A stretch of 64,000 nucleotides of DNA from the NCBI GenBank assembly GCA_019096065.1, contig JAGUCH010000007.1:208501-272500 (forward strand). The letters are read 5' to 3'. Below, one piece after another: positions 14,965 through 25,672 of this stretch. Source of the DNA: Paracyclopina nana. Taxonomy: Eukaryota > Arthropoda > Copepoda > Cyclopoida > Cyclopettidae. The position numbers and the translations under genes are program-made. The notes below the pieces were generated by a model that saw nothing but the letters and a program-made list of their open reading frames with translations, was not told the DNA's origin and did no database searches. Each line of letters opens with the position of its first letter. Position 1 is the first letter of the stretch.

Positions 14965-15293
14965 GAGTAAACAAGCTTTTGATCCGGATTCAACTTGATG
15001 TAGACTTCATCGGTGTACTTTGAGATTGGCTTGAAAGTGTAGCATTTTCCAAGGTTGGGTGACAAGATGGGTGCCAGAGTCCAGGAGTCCTGGAGATGGG
15101 ACGTGTCAGCCAAAAAGTCTTCCGGATTGAGGAAGTAACGGTTTTCCTTCCCCTTAAAAAGAAAAGATTTGGAATGGCAGATTGTGACTGAGGGCAACTC
15201 CAATTGATCATGGTCAGCAATTTTCAGTTTGACACCAAGTTCACCATTGTAGAAATCCTGGATGTTTTTGAATGAGTAGTAAATGAAGCAAGC
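14965..15293 (-). pseudogene. Orphan DEG/ENaC (pickpocket-like) channel exon
   Basis: The minus frame reads a typical start of the extracellular domain of a degenerin/epithelial sodium channel: IYYSFKNIQDFYNG, then LELPSVTICHSKSF, then later GKCYTF. A plausible acceptor (TTTTGTATTCAG) precedes it. The similarity stops at about 14979, exactly where the tandem array begins, and I see no strong donor. I find no other channel exons nearby (pore, second membrane helix). It is either a lone exon of a gene with very long introns or a truncated remnant; I favour the remnant. Confidence 0.6.
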
Positions 15294-15303
15294 TGAATAC
15301 AAA

Positions 15304-18300
15304 AGGAAAACTCCAACTCTTAAGACCTTTTAACATAGTCCATTTTCATTCTTTGAAAGTCTAAACTAGACTAAGTTACTTTCCAAGTTTTCCTTAAACT
15401 CAATACTTAAGGCAATTTCTTGAAAAAAACCTTTAAAAATCTTTTTCACCCTTTTGCCATGCTTATTATCTCTTTATTGAAAACTTTATTTTGTCCAATT
15501 TATTTTTCAAGGATTTTTCACCAATAGTGAAATTAGAATCCAGTTCAGGGCCAAAAAAGGGTTTACACCGATAAATGGTAAAATGTGTAAGGCAAACACT
15601 GAGAAATCCAGATAGTTTCAGTATTTCTTAAGAACAAAAGAAAAGTTGAGTCATGCACTAGCTACTAAATGTCAGAATTGATACAGAGTGTGCAAATATA
15701 TATTGTTTCTTCCCGCTCTTTTTTGCTACAATTTGTCATATTAAATTAATGGACATCAGCATCATAGCAAAGACCTGCCATCTACCGACAATTTGAAGAA
15801 ACACTTGGGAATTGAGCTCAAAATCAACTTTCATTTCTATGAGTCAAGTTACTTTTTGAGGGCCAGTTATTATTGTAAATGACTACTTTTAATTTACTTA
15901 AAAACTTAGCATCACGACTTAACACCTCGATGTTAAGAATCTTATGGTTATTATAATATAAGTAAAACCACCTTGTTTTTTGTGTCATGAAGTATTTCTC
16001 TAAAATTACAGTAATTTGCTAGTCTTTTTTGCAAAATAAAACGCAACAATTCATTTTTAATCTCAATGCAGTGTCTTTTTAAAATCCCAGCTGTTGCCTG
16101 AAAATGCCGCTAGGATCGCTCTACATGATTGTTATTGCTGCTATATCTTCCATAGCCTTAACAAAATAACTCCTACATAAAATAATTCACCCAAAATAAG
16201 GCAAAAACGTGACTTGCAGTGATTGGCTAATGTGTTTTGATTTTGAGGTTTGGTGGCTGCAAGTCAATTATTTCCCATCAATCTGTTTTGTTTTCTATGA
16301 CTTTTCACACCCCAAAAACATTTCAAATGGAGTAGAATTACTCACAAAAATGTAGAACAAAGCATTTGCTTCTTCTGTTCCCTGTGTGTGAGCAGGCAGA
16401 TTACAAATGAGAAGTGAACTTTTCCTTTTTCAGCCCTGATTTCAAGTTAGATTTTTTTAAAGTCAGTTCAAAAAACTACATTTTAAAATAAAATATGAAA
16501 TGGCTTCTTAATGGATATAGCTTCAGTTAAAGTATGAATAATTATGGAAAATATAAAAGTGGGGTTTTTCACGACTCAGACTCTATTTTAGAGTGTAGCA
16601 TTTCAATTGAAATATTGCAACAGTGTCAGAATGATAAATGTTAAGTAAACAGAGATGTAAAAAATTTGCCAAAGCAAAGATGATTCACTTTAAAAATATC
16701 CCTTTTTTTGCTTGCAAAATCAGCAAATTGGATCATGTGACTCTAAGAATTTAAATGGAAAATTCAAGAGTTTTGCCTACTTAGCAGGGCTAATTTTCAG
16801 GCATGTGCACACTGGGGTAAACTGACCAAAAAGCACAGCCAGTGAAAAAAGGCAACTTTTGTGCTCTGAAAGTAGTGCTGCCAAATAGGCATCATTTTAC
16901 ACAAAATTGTGAGACTAATTGAATTTGCCATGCCCTACTTGGCTTTCAATTGGGCACAGTGAAAATTTGAGGGGAAAATCAGCTTTTCAAAATTCTTCAA
17001 AAATTCTTTACAGTGGGTGTTACTTCCTTCAAGGGCTGGTAATTAAGCTTACAATCAGCACTGTGGGAGTGTGGACTGGGGTTAAAAACTGGACTTGAGC
17101 AAATGAGAGATTTTGCTCTAAAATGTGTAGGTGTTGCTTCAAGGCTGATGTCATTTTGCACCCAGCCATCAATATTCCAAGAAATGTAAATAAATAAATT
17201 ATGCAAGAAACAACCACTGCAATTTGGCATAAATCAACAACATCACCAAAATGTTACAAAGCTTCTATTTTTTTGCTTTTTTCACACTTCATTAGTTTGC
17301 ACTGCTAAAAAAACTGGAGCTATAAATTGGCAAAGGGAAAAAAAAGAACTCTGTAGTTTTCAAGTCTCAATTTAGAAATGAGATTCTGGGTCAGAAGTAA
17401 GCATACACAATTTTGGCACATGGCCAATCTAGGAGTGAAAACTTCTTTCCAGAATACTACTACTGATTCATGCTCTAGACCCTCAGGTATTTTTTGTGGC
17501 ATTTTTTTGAGGAGTCACATCCCAAAAGGAAGAAGAAACCAGAAAAAGTGAGTGGGAAGATGAATCATTCTGAGAATGCCATAGTTTCTTGATGATGAGT
17601 CATACACACAGAGATCAGATTTGATTTCAAATTACCATTTTGAAATGATGAAGATTGTTGGCCGCTCCCATTTTTTGATCAGGATGACCCAGCATGCAAA
17701 CACTTCCAAATGCAAACTTTGCATCATGAAGAAGATAACAATATTGTTACTCCTCATGCATTATTATATCCTTTTGAAGAAGACTCAAAATGGTCAAATA
17801 AGCCAGATGTTTGCTATGAAGAGACGACAACCGCCCTTTAATCAAATTTTCAAGCCAGAGACAAGCTCAAAAAATCTTGCTCAAAGCAACGCAAAACTTC
17901 ATTGAAGCTTGGCCCATGTGCAGTCAAGCTTCACTTTACATGGATGTCACATGGGAGGAAAAATGGCAGTTTGCCTTTTCTGCACGACAGTGAACCAAAT
18001 ATGCGCTGATGACTCATACATGAACCTCATTGTCGTAAAAAAGAGTCAATGTATGGCTGGTCTTGCAAACTATTGGGTCACCCTGTATTTGAGGGAGTTG
18101 CCTGAGTCATTGTGTAGGAGTCGAGTCGGGCCGGAAGATAAGCTGCATCGTTGTGAAGCGCGCTACTTTGCGCACATTGCTCGGGTTCACTTCACATTTT
18201 TAGATGCGTCTAGAAGCAGCATCACCCAACTTAACTTGAAGCAGCATCCCAACAATCCCATTTAGTTCTTAACCCGACCCAAAAGTGAGCAGATCACTTC

Positions 18301-19048
18301 ACGACTAACTATCGACCTTTGTGATATTATTTAAAAGGTAAGCAGTTGGCAGTAATGGCCATTTTTGCATCCATGTGCAAGCCATGTTCATCAGAGCTGG
18401 ACTGCACATGGTTCGAACTTTGATGGAGTTAGTTATTGCTTTGTGCAAGATTTTCAATGCTTCTTCGTGGCTTCTTTTGTCGTCAAGACGAGACACACAT
18501 TTTGGTTAGAGGCTAATTTTGAAAGCATGAAAGAAAGCCATAAGCAAACAGCACACATCGTGTATAGAAAACATGCACTATACTAGATAAATTTGTAGCA
18601 TGGCCAAAAAGGGTTGGGTTGTTGTAGTACAAGGAAGTAAATTGGTAAAAGCACAAAAGAGAAGGGGGATTTTTTTCTCGTGAGAAGAATCAGCTGTTTT
18701 ATGACCACTAAAAGAGGAAGAAGATATTGAACAACTTTTTTGTGGCTCTTTTTGTTTAGCTTACCTAATGAGCAAGCATTAAAAGCTCGAGCCAAATCAG
18801 ATAAATGCCAAAAAAATTCCTAGAGTCAAAATGAAATTATAGAAAGTGGAATTATGAATTCTGGCCTGTTTTTATCAGGTTGACAACCCAAGGCCAAGAC
18901 CTGGAAAAGATACACACACATGCAGCATTAATGTAAACATGGAGAAAATGCAAACAAAGTTTAGGCTGGCAATTTGGCTAGTAGCATGCAAAATGTGCAT
19001 TAACTTGGGATGCCCAATCATTTTCAGATTCAAGACAAAAAGACAAAA
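15304..19048. other. Long AT-rich spacer, no supported gene
   Basis: Small ORFs on both strands have no family motifs, consistent codon use or splice-linked partners. A probable 5' UTR acceptor (TTTTCAG at 19027) for the heat-shock gene lies at the right edge, so a non-coding first exon of that gene is likely somewhere here. Confidence 0.45.
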
Positions 19049-20557
19049 ATGTCAGCTGCACGCCAATTGCAACTTGCCAAACAAGGAGACTTCTTCTCTG
19101 ATCCTTGGTTCAAGGACATTTGGTCCTCATCTGACGATGACCTCCAGAAGAGGCTGGAGGCTTTCAAAAACAAGTCAGCCTTGGCCTTGCCAACCAAGGG
19201 CGAAACTGCTCACAACTTGCAAGTGAGCTGCTCCAATGACAAGTTCATGGTCCAGCTGGAATTGCCTGGCTTCCTCCCTGAGGACTTTAGCCTCAAGACA
19301 AAAGATGACCTCATCATCCTCGAGGCCAACCATGAGGCCAAAGCTGATGGAAACACCGAGTCCACATCAAGGTACATCATCAAGGTCTTCAATCCTGAAA
19401 GAAGAAGTCTCATTAAAGGCCAAAAATTGCCACCAATGGCACAAAAGAAAATGATGATTATTTTGCTTCCAGGAAATTTGTGAAGGAGTTCAAGGTTCCA
19501 GAAGGAGTGTTGAAGGATCAGCTCCAGTCATCCTACTCTTCAGAGGGCATCTTGACCATCCATGCTCCCAGGAAGCTGAATGTTCCAGAGGGTGCTGAGG
19601 TGCAGGAGGCCATGGCAGCTGCTTCCAGAGCCTACACCACTGATGATGGCAAGACTGCAGTGAAGCAGGACTCCTCTTCAGCCTCTCAGCTGATTGCAAC
19701 CTCCACCAAGAGTGATGATGGCTCCTTCTCCAGCTCCACCTCCTTCTCCTCCTCCAACATCTCCTCCTCCACCTCTACCACCACTTCCAGTGGAGGGCCT
19801 GGCATGAACCTTGAGATGGATGACATGATGAAGAAGATGATGCAGGGCATGAAACTGGGGGACTCCTCACAAATGATGTCCTTTGGTGGGGCTGATGACT
19901 TTGGATCACTCTTGTCCTCCGGTGGCAGCAGCAGCAGCAGCTCCAAGCTGATGAGCTCCAGCTCAAAGTCATTTTCTTCCTCATCATCCTCCACCATGAT
20001 GAGCAGTTCCAGCAGCTCTTCCTCCAAGCTGATGGGAGGTCTTGGTGGCATGCCCAGCCTGCTTGACAAAATGGGCTCTGGAGTGGACTTTGAGGAGCTG
20101 AGCACAGCTGGTGAGTATTGCTTAAAATACCTATAAAATTGAAGCAAGTTTCAATGTTTTTCAAATTGAAGGCACTGACTTTGCTGGACCTCCAGCTTAC
20201 ACTGTCACCTCTCCCAGGCCCTCGGTGGACAACACAGCCTCTGGCCTCAAGTTCACTGTGCAGCCCACGGCTGACTTCAAGGCTCAGCCTCAGCAAGAGG
20301 CTGACTGTTCTGTCCTCTTGAAGCTGAAGGAGGGAGACGAGTACAAATTGGTGTTGAACATGCAAACCTACAACCCTGAGAACATCACTGTCAAGCTCAA
20401 TGGCCAGGAGCTGACCATCTTGGCCACTGGCAACTCTGGATCCGGCACAGATGATTTCAAGCAAGTGCACAAAGTTCCGGAAGGCATTGATCTGGATCAG
20501 ATGACCTCCAGCTTCAGCGCTGATGGCATCTTGGTCATCAAGGCACCCAAGAAGTGA
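19049..20557 (+). CDS. Small heat-shock protein with two alpha-crystallin domains
   Basis: Three exons, 19049-19371, 19473-20110 and 20172-20557, join in frame to 448 residues. The first alpha-crystallin domain (~residues 45-150) contains FMVQLELPGF, EANHEAK and the late-strand motif GILTIHAPRK (the A-x-x-x-G-x-L block). A middle segment of about 190 residues is very rich in Ser and Met (poly-Ser runs, MDDMMKKMMQGM). The second domain (~350-448) contains YKLVLNMQTYNPENITVKL and ends GILVIKAPKK. This chaperone family binds unfolding proteins as oligomers. Most metazoan sHSPs have one such domain and about 150-220 residues; tandem-domain forms are known in flatworms. The acceptor before exon 3 (ATTGAAG) is weak. 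Confidence 0.9.
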
Positions 20558-20914
20558 TCATATACTCATTTCTTCTCCACATTGCCTGTAATTATGCTAC
20601 ATTTTCCAGCTCTCTCAAAGCCAATAATTATAATGAAAAAAGCTACATATTGTAAACCTTATACATTTGAAATGTACCACTGACTTTTACAGCTGTCATC
20701 CTATTAATTCCATTAAGTTAGGTTGAAACCAACTTCTTTTGGGTGGAGCTTCATCTTGTGAAGAAAACCATAACCACACCTGGCCAAATTCTTGGAAGTG
20801 AGCTCCTAATATTGTGTGAACCAGTTTTCCTTGCTACAAACAAGCCCATCATGAAATGTCTTTTAAGTAAAATTAACCTAAATATTTCACTCATCTTAAA
20901 GGGGTGAGCACATT
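20558..20914. other. 3' flank of the sHSP gene
   Basis: Non-coding AT-rich sequence after the stop codon. Nothing further recognised. Confidence 0.5.
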
Positions 20915-21775
20915 AACGTCGACTTTAGAGTTGTTTTTACGTCGAATGAATGAGTTGTAATAGCGTCGACATCGGGCACTCATTCAAGACGACACTTTTG
21001 TCATAGTTGTTTTAATATCGACAAACGGGCATACAATAAAGTCGACAAGTTTGCTCATGTTATTTTAATGTCGACACCAGACGTTTTAGCGTCGACAAAA
21101 GATATTTTAATGTAGACACAAGATGTTTTTATGTCGACACACACCAGTTACGGCATATTTGCCTCTCAAGAAGTAGTTCGAAGTAAACACTCAAATAAAT
21201 TTAATTAATTTACTCATTTTTTGGAGGATTGCTTCATGACAGTTAAAATTGAGTGGTTTAAAATTGGCTAAGAAGTTGATTATTTAGCAAATAAGACCTT
21301 GCAAAATGGTAAGATGATAACAATATCATATTTTTTAGTGCCATAAGTAAATTGGGCTTGAAGAAAGGCCTCTTTTACACACAGGCAGCTTTTTGCCAAC
21401 TGAGAATTTACATGCTGACTGCTGGGTGAAACATGGGCCACTCTCCAGTGCCCTACAATAAACATAAGACATATCAAGAGTCCTGATACTACACATAAGA
21501 AAAAAGTGGCTAGACTAAAACATGGATGCAAATTTTATCAACACAAAAGCATTTTTTGTCGATATAAAAACATGAAGTGTCTACATAAAAACACGAGGTG
21601 TCGACATTAAACCATGATGTGTCTACGCTAATATTACATAGGTGTGTCGACACAAATGCAACTCTCGCAAAAGTGTCGACATAAAGACATCATGGAGTCA
21701 AAAAAATGTCGACATTAAAATATCTCTCGCAAAAGTGTCGACACAATTGCAACTCTCGCAAAAGTGTCGTCGTTA
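20915..21775. mobile_element. Foldback-like element with internally repetitive inverted arms
   Basis: The left arm (~20925-21145) has repeated units of the type TTTTAATGTCGACAC. The right arm (~21545-21775) has the reverse complement, GTGTCGACATTAAAA. GTCGAC or close variants occur repeatedly in both arms. The centre (~21150-21540) is unrelated and non-coding. Arms built of short tandem units in opposite orientation are typical of Foldback elements. No clear target duplication was found. Confidence 0.7.
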
Positions 21776-22936
21776 TTGATGGCGCCCATCTTAAAGTTAG
21801 GGAAGAAGGCAAAAGCAGACTTTGAAAAGCTAAAAAAAGTCCATTTAATTATTTCTGAATTCACTCACCAAATATTGCGCGTTTTAACTGTAGACAAAAA
21901 CATGCTGAATCACGCTTATTTTCACGCAATGTTTAGAGTCCAGAGCTACCAGAATAGTAAACAAGCGCACGTGCGTTTGTTTTGACTCTTTTGACGAGAT
22001 TTCGGCAATTTGTTGACATTCTCGCGCGGGCACAGAAAACTCAGTTTTTTCAGTTTTCACTCAATAACAAGAAACTGGAAAGCACCGAAAATTCAGTTTT
22101 TTCAATATTTAACCAGAAACTGGAAACTTTTGGATTTCGGAATGTTTCTCACTACTTTTGGAATCCGGAATCAGCGAAATTCAGGTAAAGTCCATTAGCA
22201 GCCATGTTAAGAATCCCTTGTCAAATTGGGACACTTTGATCACAAGTTTTCCTTTTTATGGCATCAATTTGTCTTTGAGTCCAGCCATTGTGCAATAATA
22301 TTTTTGTAAGACGCCATAAGCGAAAAATTATTTGCGAAATTTCAAATGTGGTATTTTTTCCACATTTTCTAAGCTAGCTTGCGCTCATTCCTGTCAAAAT
22401 TATGCCACATGGCGGCGGCAAAATGCAGTGAAAATCAAGAGCTCTAGAGCACAGCGGGGGAGATGAAGCACAAAAAACCTCATTACAAATGTTGGAAATG
22501 GACCAATCTGCACTGTCAGCCATCTTGTTTCCCAAGAAATGTGCGTTTTTTGCGCAATTTCCAATTGTGAAGTGCAATCTTTATTTTATAGGCTCGGACG
22601 TCAGATGCTTTTACTACCAAGCATTTCTCAAGTGTTCAAAGCAAGGTAAGTGAAAATTGAGTTGCTTGCAAATCTTCTTCACCCTGAAAAGTACTTGGGA
22701 AGAACAGATTTTGTGATCGATGACAGCACATTATCATGATGGGAAAAAGACATGACAAGTGCTTCTCAATGACAGCAATCAAGGTTAATTCCTGGTGTTT
22801 TTTTTGCTCATCACTTTTTTGTGATTTCAAGTTTCATGAAAATTAAGGAAAAAACAAGACTATGATCTTTTTCAGTGTTTTTTAAATATTCTGGTGCACC
22901 TCAATATTCAATATATCTAATTTTTGAGCTTTTCAA
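21776..22936. other. Spacer without a supported gene
   Basis: A short direct duplication near 22040-22130 (CAGTTTTTTCAGTTTTCAC / CAGTTTTTTCAATATTTAACC) is the only structure noticed. Small ORFs have no support. Confidence 0.4.
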
Positions 22937-23250
22937 GACTTGAGTTAATTATCTTATTCAAAGATTTTATGAAAAATGTCAAAGTAACTATTTCAATGAC
23001 TTGAGTTAATTATCTTATTCAAAGATTTTATGAAAAATGTCAAAGTAACTATTTCAAAGACTTGAGTTAATTATCTTATTCAAAGATTTTATGAAAAGTG
23101 TCAAAGTAACTATTTCAAAAAGACTTAAGTTAATTATCTTATTCAAAGTTTTTATGAAAAATGTCAAAGTAACTATTTCAAAGACTTAAGTTAATAATTA
23201 TCTTATCCAAAGTTTTATAATGAAAAATGTAATGTTCAAGCAACTATTTC
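22937..23250. repeat. Five-copy ~61-bp tandem repeat
   Basis: Units begin GACTTGAGTTAATTATCTTATTCAAAG and end GTCAAAGTAACTATTTCAAA. The first three copies are near identical and the last two are diverged. AT-rich, non-coding. Confidence 0.9.
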
Positions 23251-23556
23251 ATTCCATAACAGTTTATATTGAAAAAGAATTTTTTTGGTTTTTATCAATT
23301 ATTTTCTTTAAAGCTAACTTGGTTAATTTTTCAAGGTTTTGTCGGTTCAAATGGAGGGAAGTGAATTTTTTTTGGATTTGTCACTGATTTATGCCAAATT
23401 GGAGATAATTAGCAAGGTGTTTTGCAAATCTTGGCTGACTTGTTTTCACGGTTCTTGGCTCTTTTTCCACGGGCGCAAGTTCATTTTTGATGCTGAGTGC
23501 CGCACTCTTCATTTCAGTGCAATTTATGTCCTGGTGTGAAAATCAGCAGGAAAATC

Positions 23557-23981
23557 ATGTCCAAATCACACCAGCATCCCAAGAAATCCAGCTCAATGGC
23601 ATCCAGGGTGCCCAAAAAGTTCCCTTCAGACAAAAACTTGCATTTGCTCCTGGGCAAAACTTACAGTGAATTGGGGCCACATTCAAGAGCCCTCCAAAAT
23701 TCAGATACTCCAACTCCAAGTGAAAAAGTGTCAAGATGGCACAGAGACATTTTGCTGGTGTCACCAAAGACCAATGAAGACAATGCTCCTCATCCAAGGC
23801 AATGTATTTGTGACCAGTGCATGGCTGAATATGGCACTTATAGAATCTATAATCAGCTGTTGGACAACAATCCAAATTCAAGTGTGATCAGAGTGGAAGA
23901 GTCTGCTCACATTCCTCAAGAGGCAAATGAGGAATTTGCCATTGAAACTGTGGAAGAAAGTCTGGCCAAAAATGACAAAAA
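23557..23981 (+). CDS. Unidentified basic protein fragment (single exon seen)
   Basis: The plus frame has coding-like composition over about 140 residues, starting MSKSHQHPKK. It contains a short Cys pair (CICDQCMAEYGTYRIYNQLL) and an acidic end (EEFAIETVEES), closed by a good donor (AAAAAG|GTAGGC at 23981/23982). An acceptor (ATTTCAG, 23511-23517) precedes it, so the start may be in this or an earlier exon. I recognise no family. A possible tail-anchor exon lies at 24452-24545, but direct joining does not keep phase, so the gene model is incomplete. Confidence 0.4.
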
Positions 23982-23989
23982 GGTAGGCC

Positions 23990-24150
23990 TTTTTTTGTTT
24001 TTTGGTTGGCAGCATTTTGTTTTACTTTTGTTTTGATTTCTCAAAGAAGTTGGCAGCATTTTGTTTTACTTTTGTTTTGATTTGTCAAAGAAGTTGGCAG
24101 CATTTTGTTTACTTTGCGCGCCATTTTGTTTTGATTTTTTTGGGCGGCAA
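23990..24150. repeat. ~50-bp tandem repeat, about three copies
   Basis: Units of GTTGGCAGCATTTTGTTTTACTTTTGTTTTGATTT with TCAAAGAA spacers, two near-perfect and one decayed, immediately after the donor site of the preceding ORF. Confidence 0.75.
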
Positions 24151-24451
24151 AAAATCAAAACAAAAAAAAACTAGGAAAATCATTTTCCTATGCGGTTGAG
24201 TTGTTAAAGCTAATTTGGTCAGGTCAATGATTTTCTCACATTTTCCATTCATTTGTCACTCTGAAAATGAAGTGTGAAATACCTAAGGTTTTTCATTGGC
24301 CAAAAATAAACCAAGGTTATCTATTTTTAGATGAATCAAATATTTCTTGCACATAATTTTTGACTGCAGATGCAATTTTTAAAATCAACAGTGTTGTGTT
24401 CACTTATTTTTCTTGACATTCTGCCAAAATACTTGGGCTGAATTTCCATTC

Positions 24452-24545
24452 AGAGAAATGTCAGCTGAAATGAAATTGTCTTATGTCCTAATGGCTTTTT
24501 CTGCCATTTTTGCATCCATTATGGTTCCAATTTGGAAAACTTTCT
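24452..24545 (+). other. Possible tail-anchor exon
   Basis: After an acceptor-like TTTCCATTCAG, one frame reads MSAEMKLSYVLMAF, a hydrophobic stretch and IWKTFFF-stop. That would suit a C-terminal membrane anchor. Its phase does not fit the upstream donor at 23981, so another exon would be needed. Speculative. Confidence 0.2.
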
Positions 24546-24559
24546 TCTTTTGATGGAGG

Positions 24560-25672
24560 TAAGTAATGGTTTGTTTTGTCACTTTCTTTGGGAAAAAAAT
24601 CCGCAACTTTACCAAAAAATCACCCAACCTTTGAAAAACTTTAGTGGAACATTCAACTATTGGCCTTGGTAATGGTGGTTTTAGTGTGGCTAAGTAAGAG
24701 CCATTATTGCTACTCTAAAACACAAAAGAATGGAAGGCACAAAAAAGCTGGTGCATACTGAAAAAATCTGGTTGTAAAGCATTGAGGTGACACTAGTGAA
24801 TTTATGGCTCAATTGCTTTCCACTCAATTTGAGCACTTTAGGAAAAAGGACTTAATCTAATTGGATGCATTCAAGCATCATCACATGTCTTGGCACAAGT
24901 CTTCCCCACCAACCAAAATCCCTGCTAATTAAAAAAATGCTTATAATCTTAATATGAATAGAAGCCTATTACATTATTTCACTCCAGTTGATTATTTTAA
25001 AATAAAGTATTTTTGGTGGGACAAAGTCCCAGTATGCAATTTGCTATTTGGAGGCTTAGGCTCTCTCAAATCAGTCTTGCAGTGACTGTTGACAAGTTGC
25101 CACCATAAAAAAAACTATTTTGCAAAATAGCTGGGAAAGTGAATTGTGGATTTTACAGATATCTCTTCTGTCAGTATAATCTGGTTTTTTAAAACCGGTG
25201 CAGATTTTGTCTTTTTGGTCATCTAGTCAGGCCTTGTCACCTGCTTCATTAAAATGTTATACAATTTATGAAAATTAAGCTTTTAGCAACATTTTTTATG
25301 GAAAAAGATACACCTATAAATTCATTGACAAAAGATTTAATTTTTCAATGTTAAGCTCAGTTTCCAAAACTGAAATGGAACAACAATAGAGTCAAAGCTT
25401 ACCTTTGCATCAAAACCTTTTGATCATTATTCAGTGTGTATTATAAAACATAAATCATGCTGGGTCATTAAATGATTTCAGCAATTTTTTTTTGGAGCAG
25501 ATGACAACAACCTGCTTGCATGCTACTAGTCAAATCAAAAACATTTCAACAACTTTGAGTGAGCTCCCCTTGTGAACCACCTTGAATTTCCTGCTCTGAA
25601 TACATTGTATACCTCCCAAAATCACTCATGTGACAAAAAAGTTAGTCAACAAACGCACAGTGGCATGGAAAC
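24560..25672. other. Spacer before the M16 peptidase gene
   Basis: No gene recognised. It contains one diverged member (25356-25376) of the short palindromic repeat family described for 26093. Confidence 0.45.

Noticed and set aside
20225..20557. Second alpha-crystallin ORF as an independent gene
   Set aside because: The 20110 donor and 20172 acceptor join it in phase to the first part, and no promoter-sized gap separates them.
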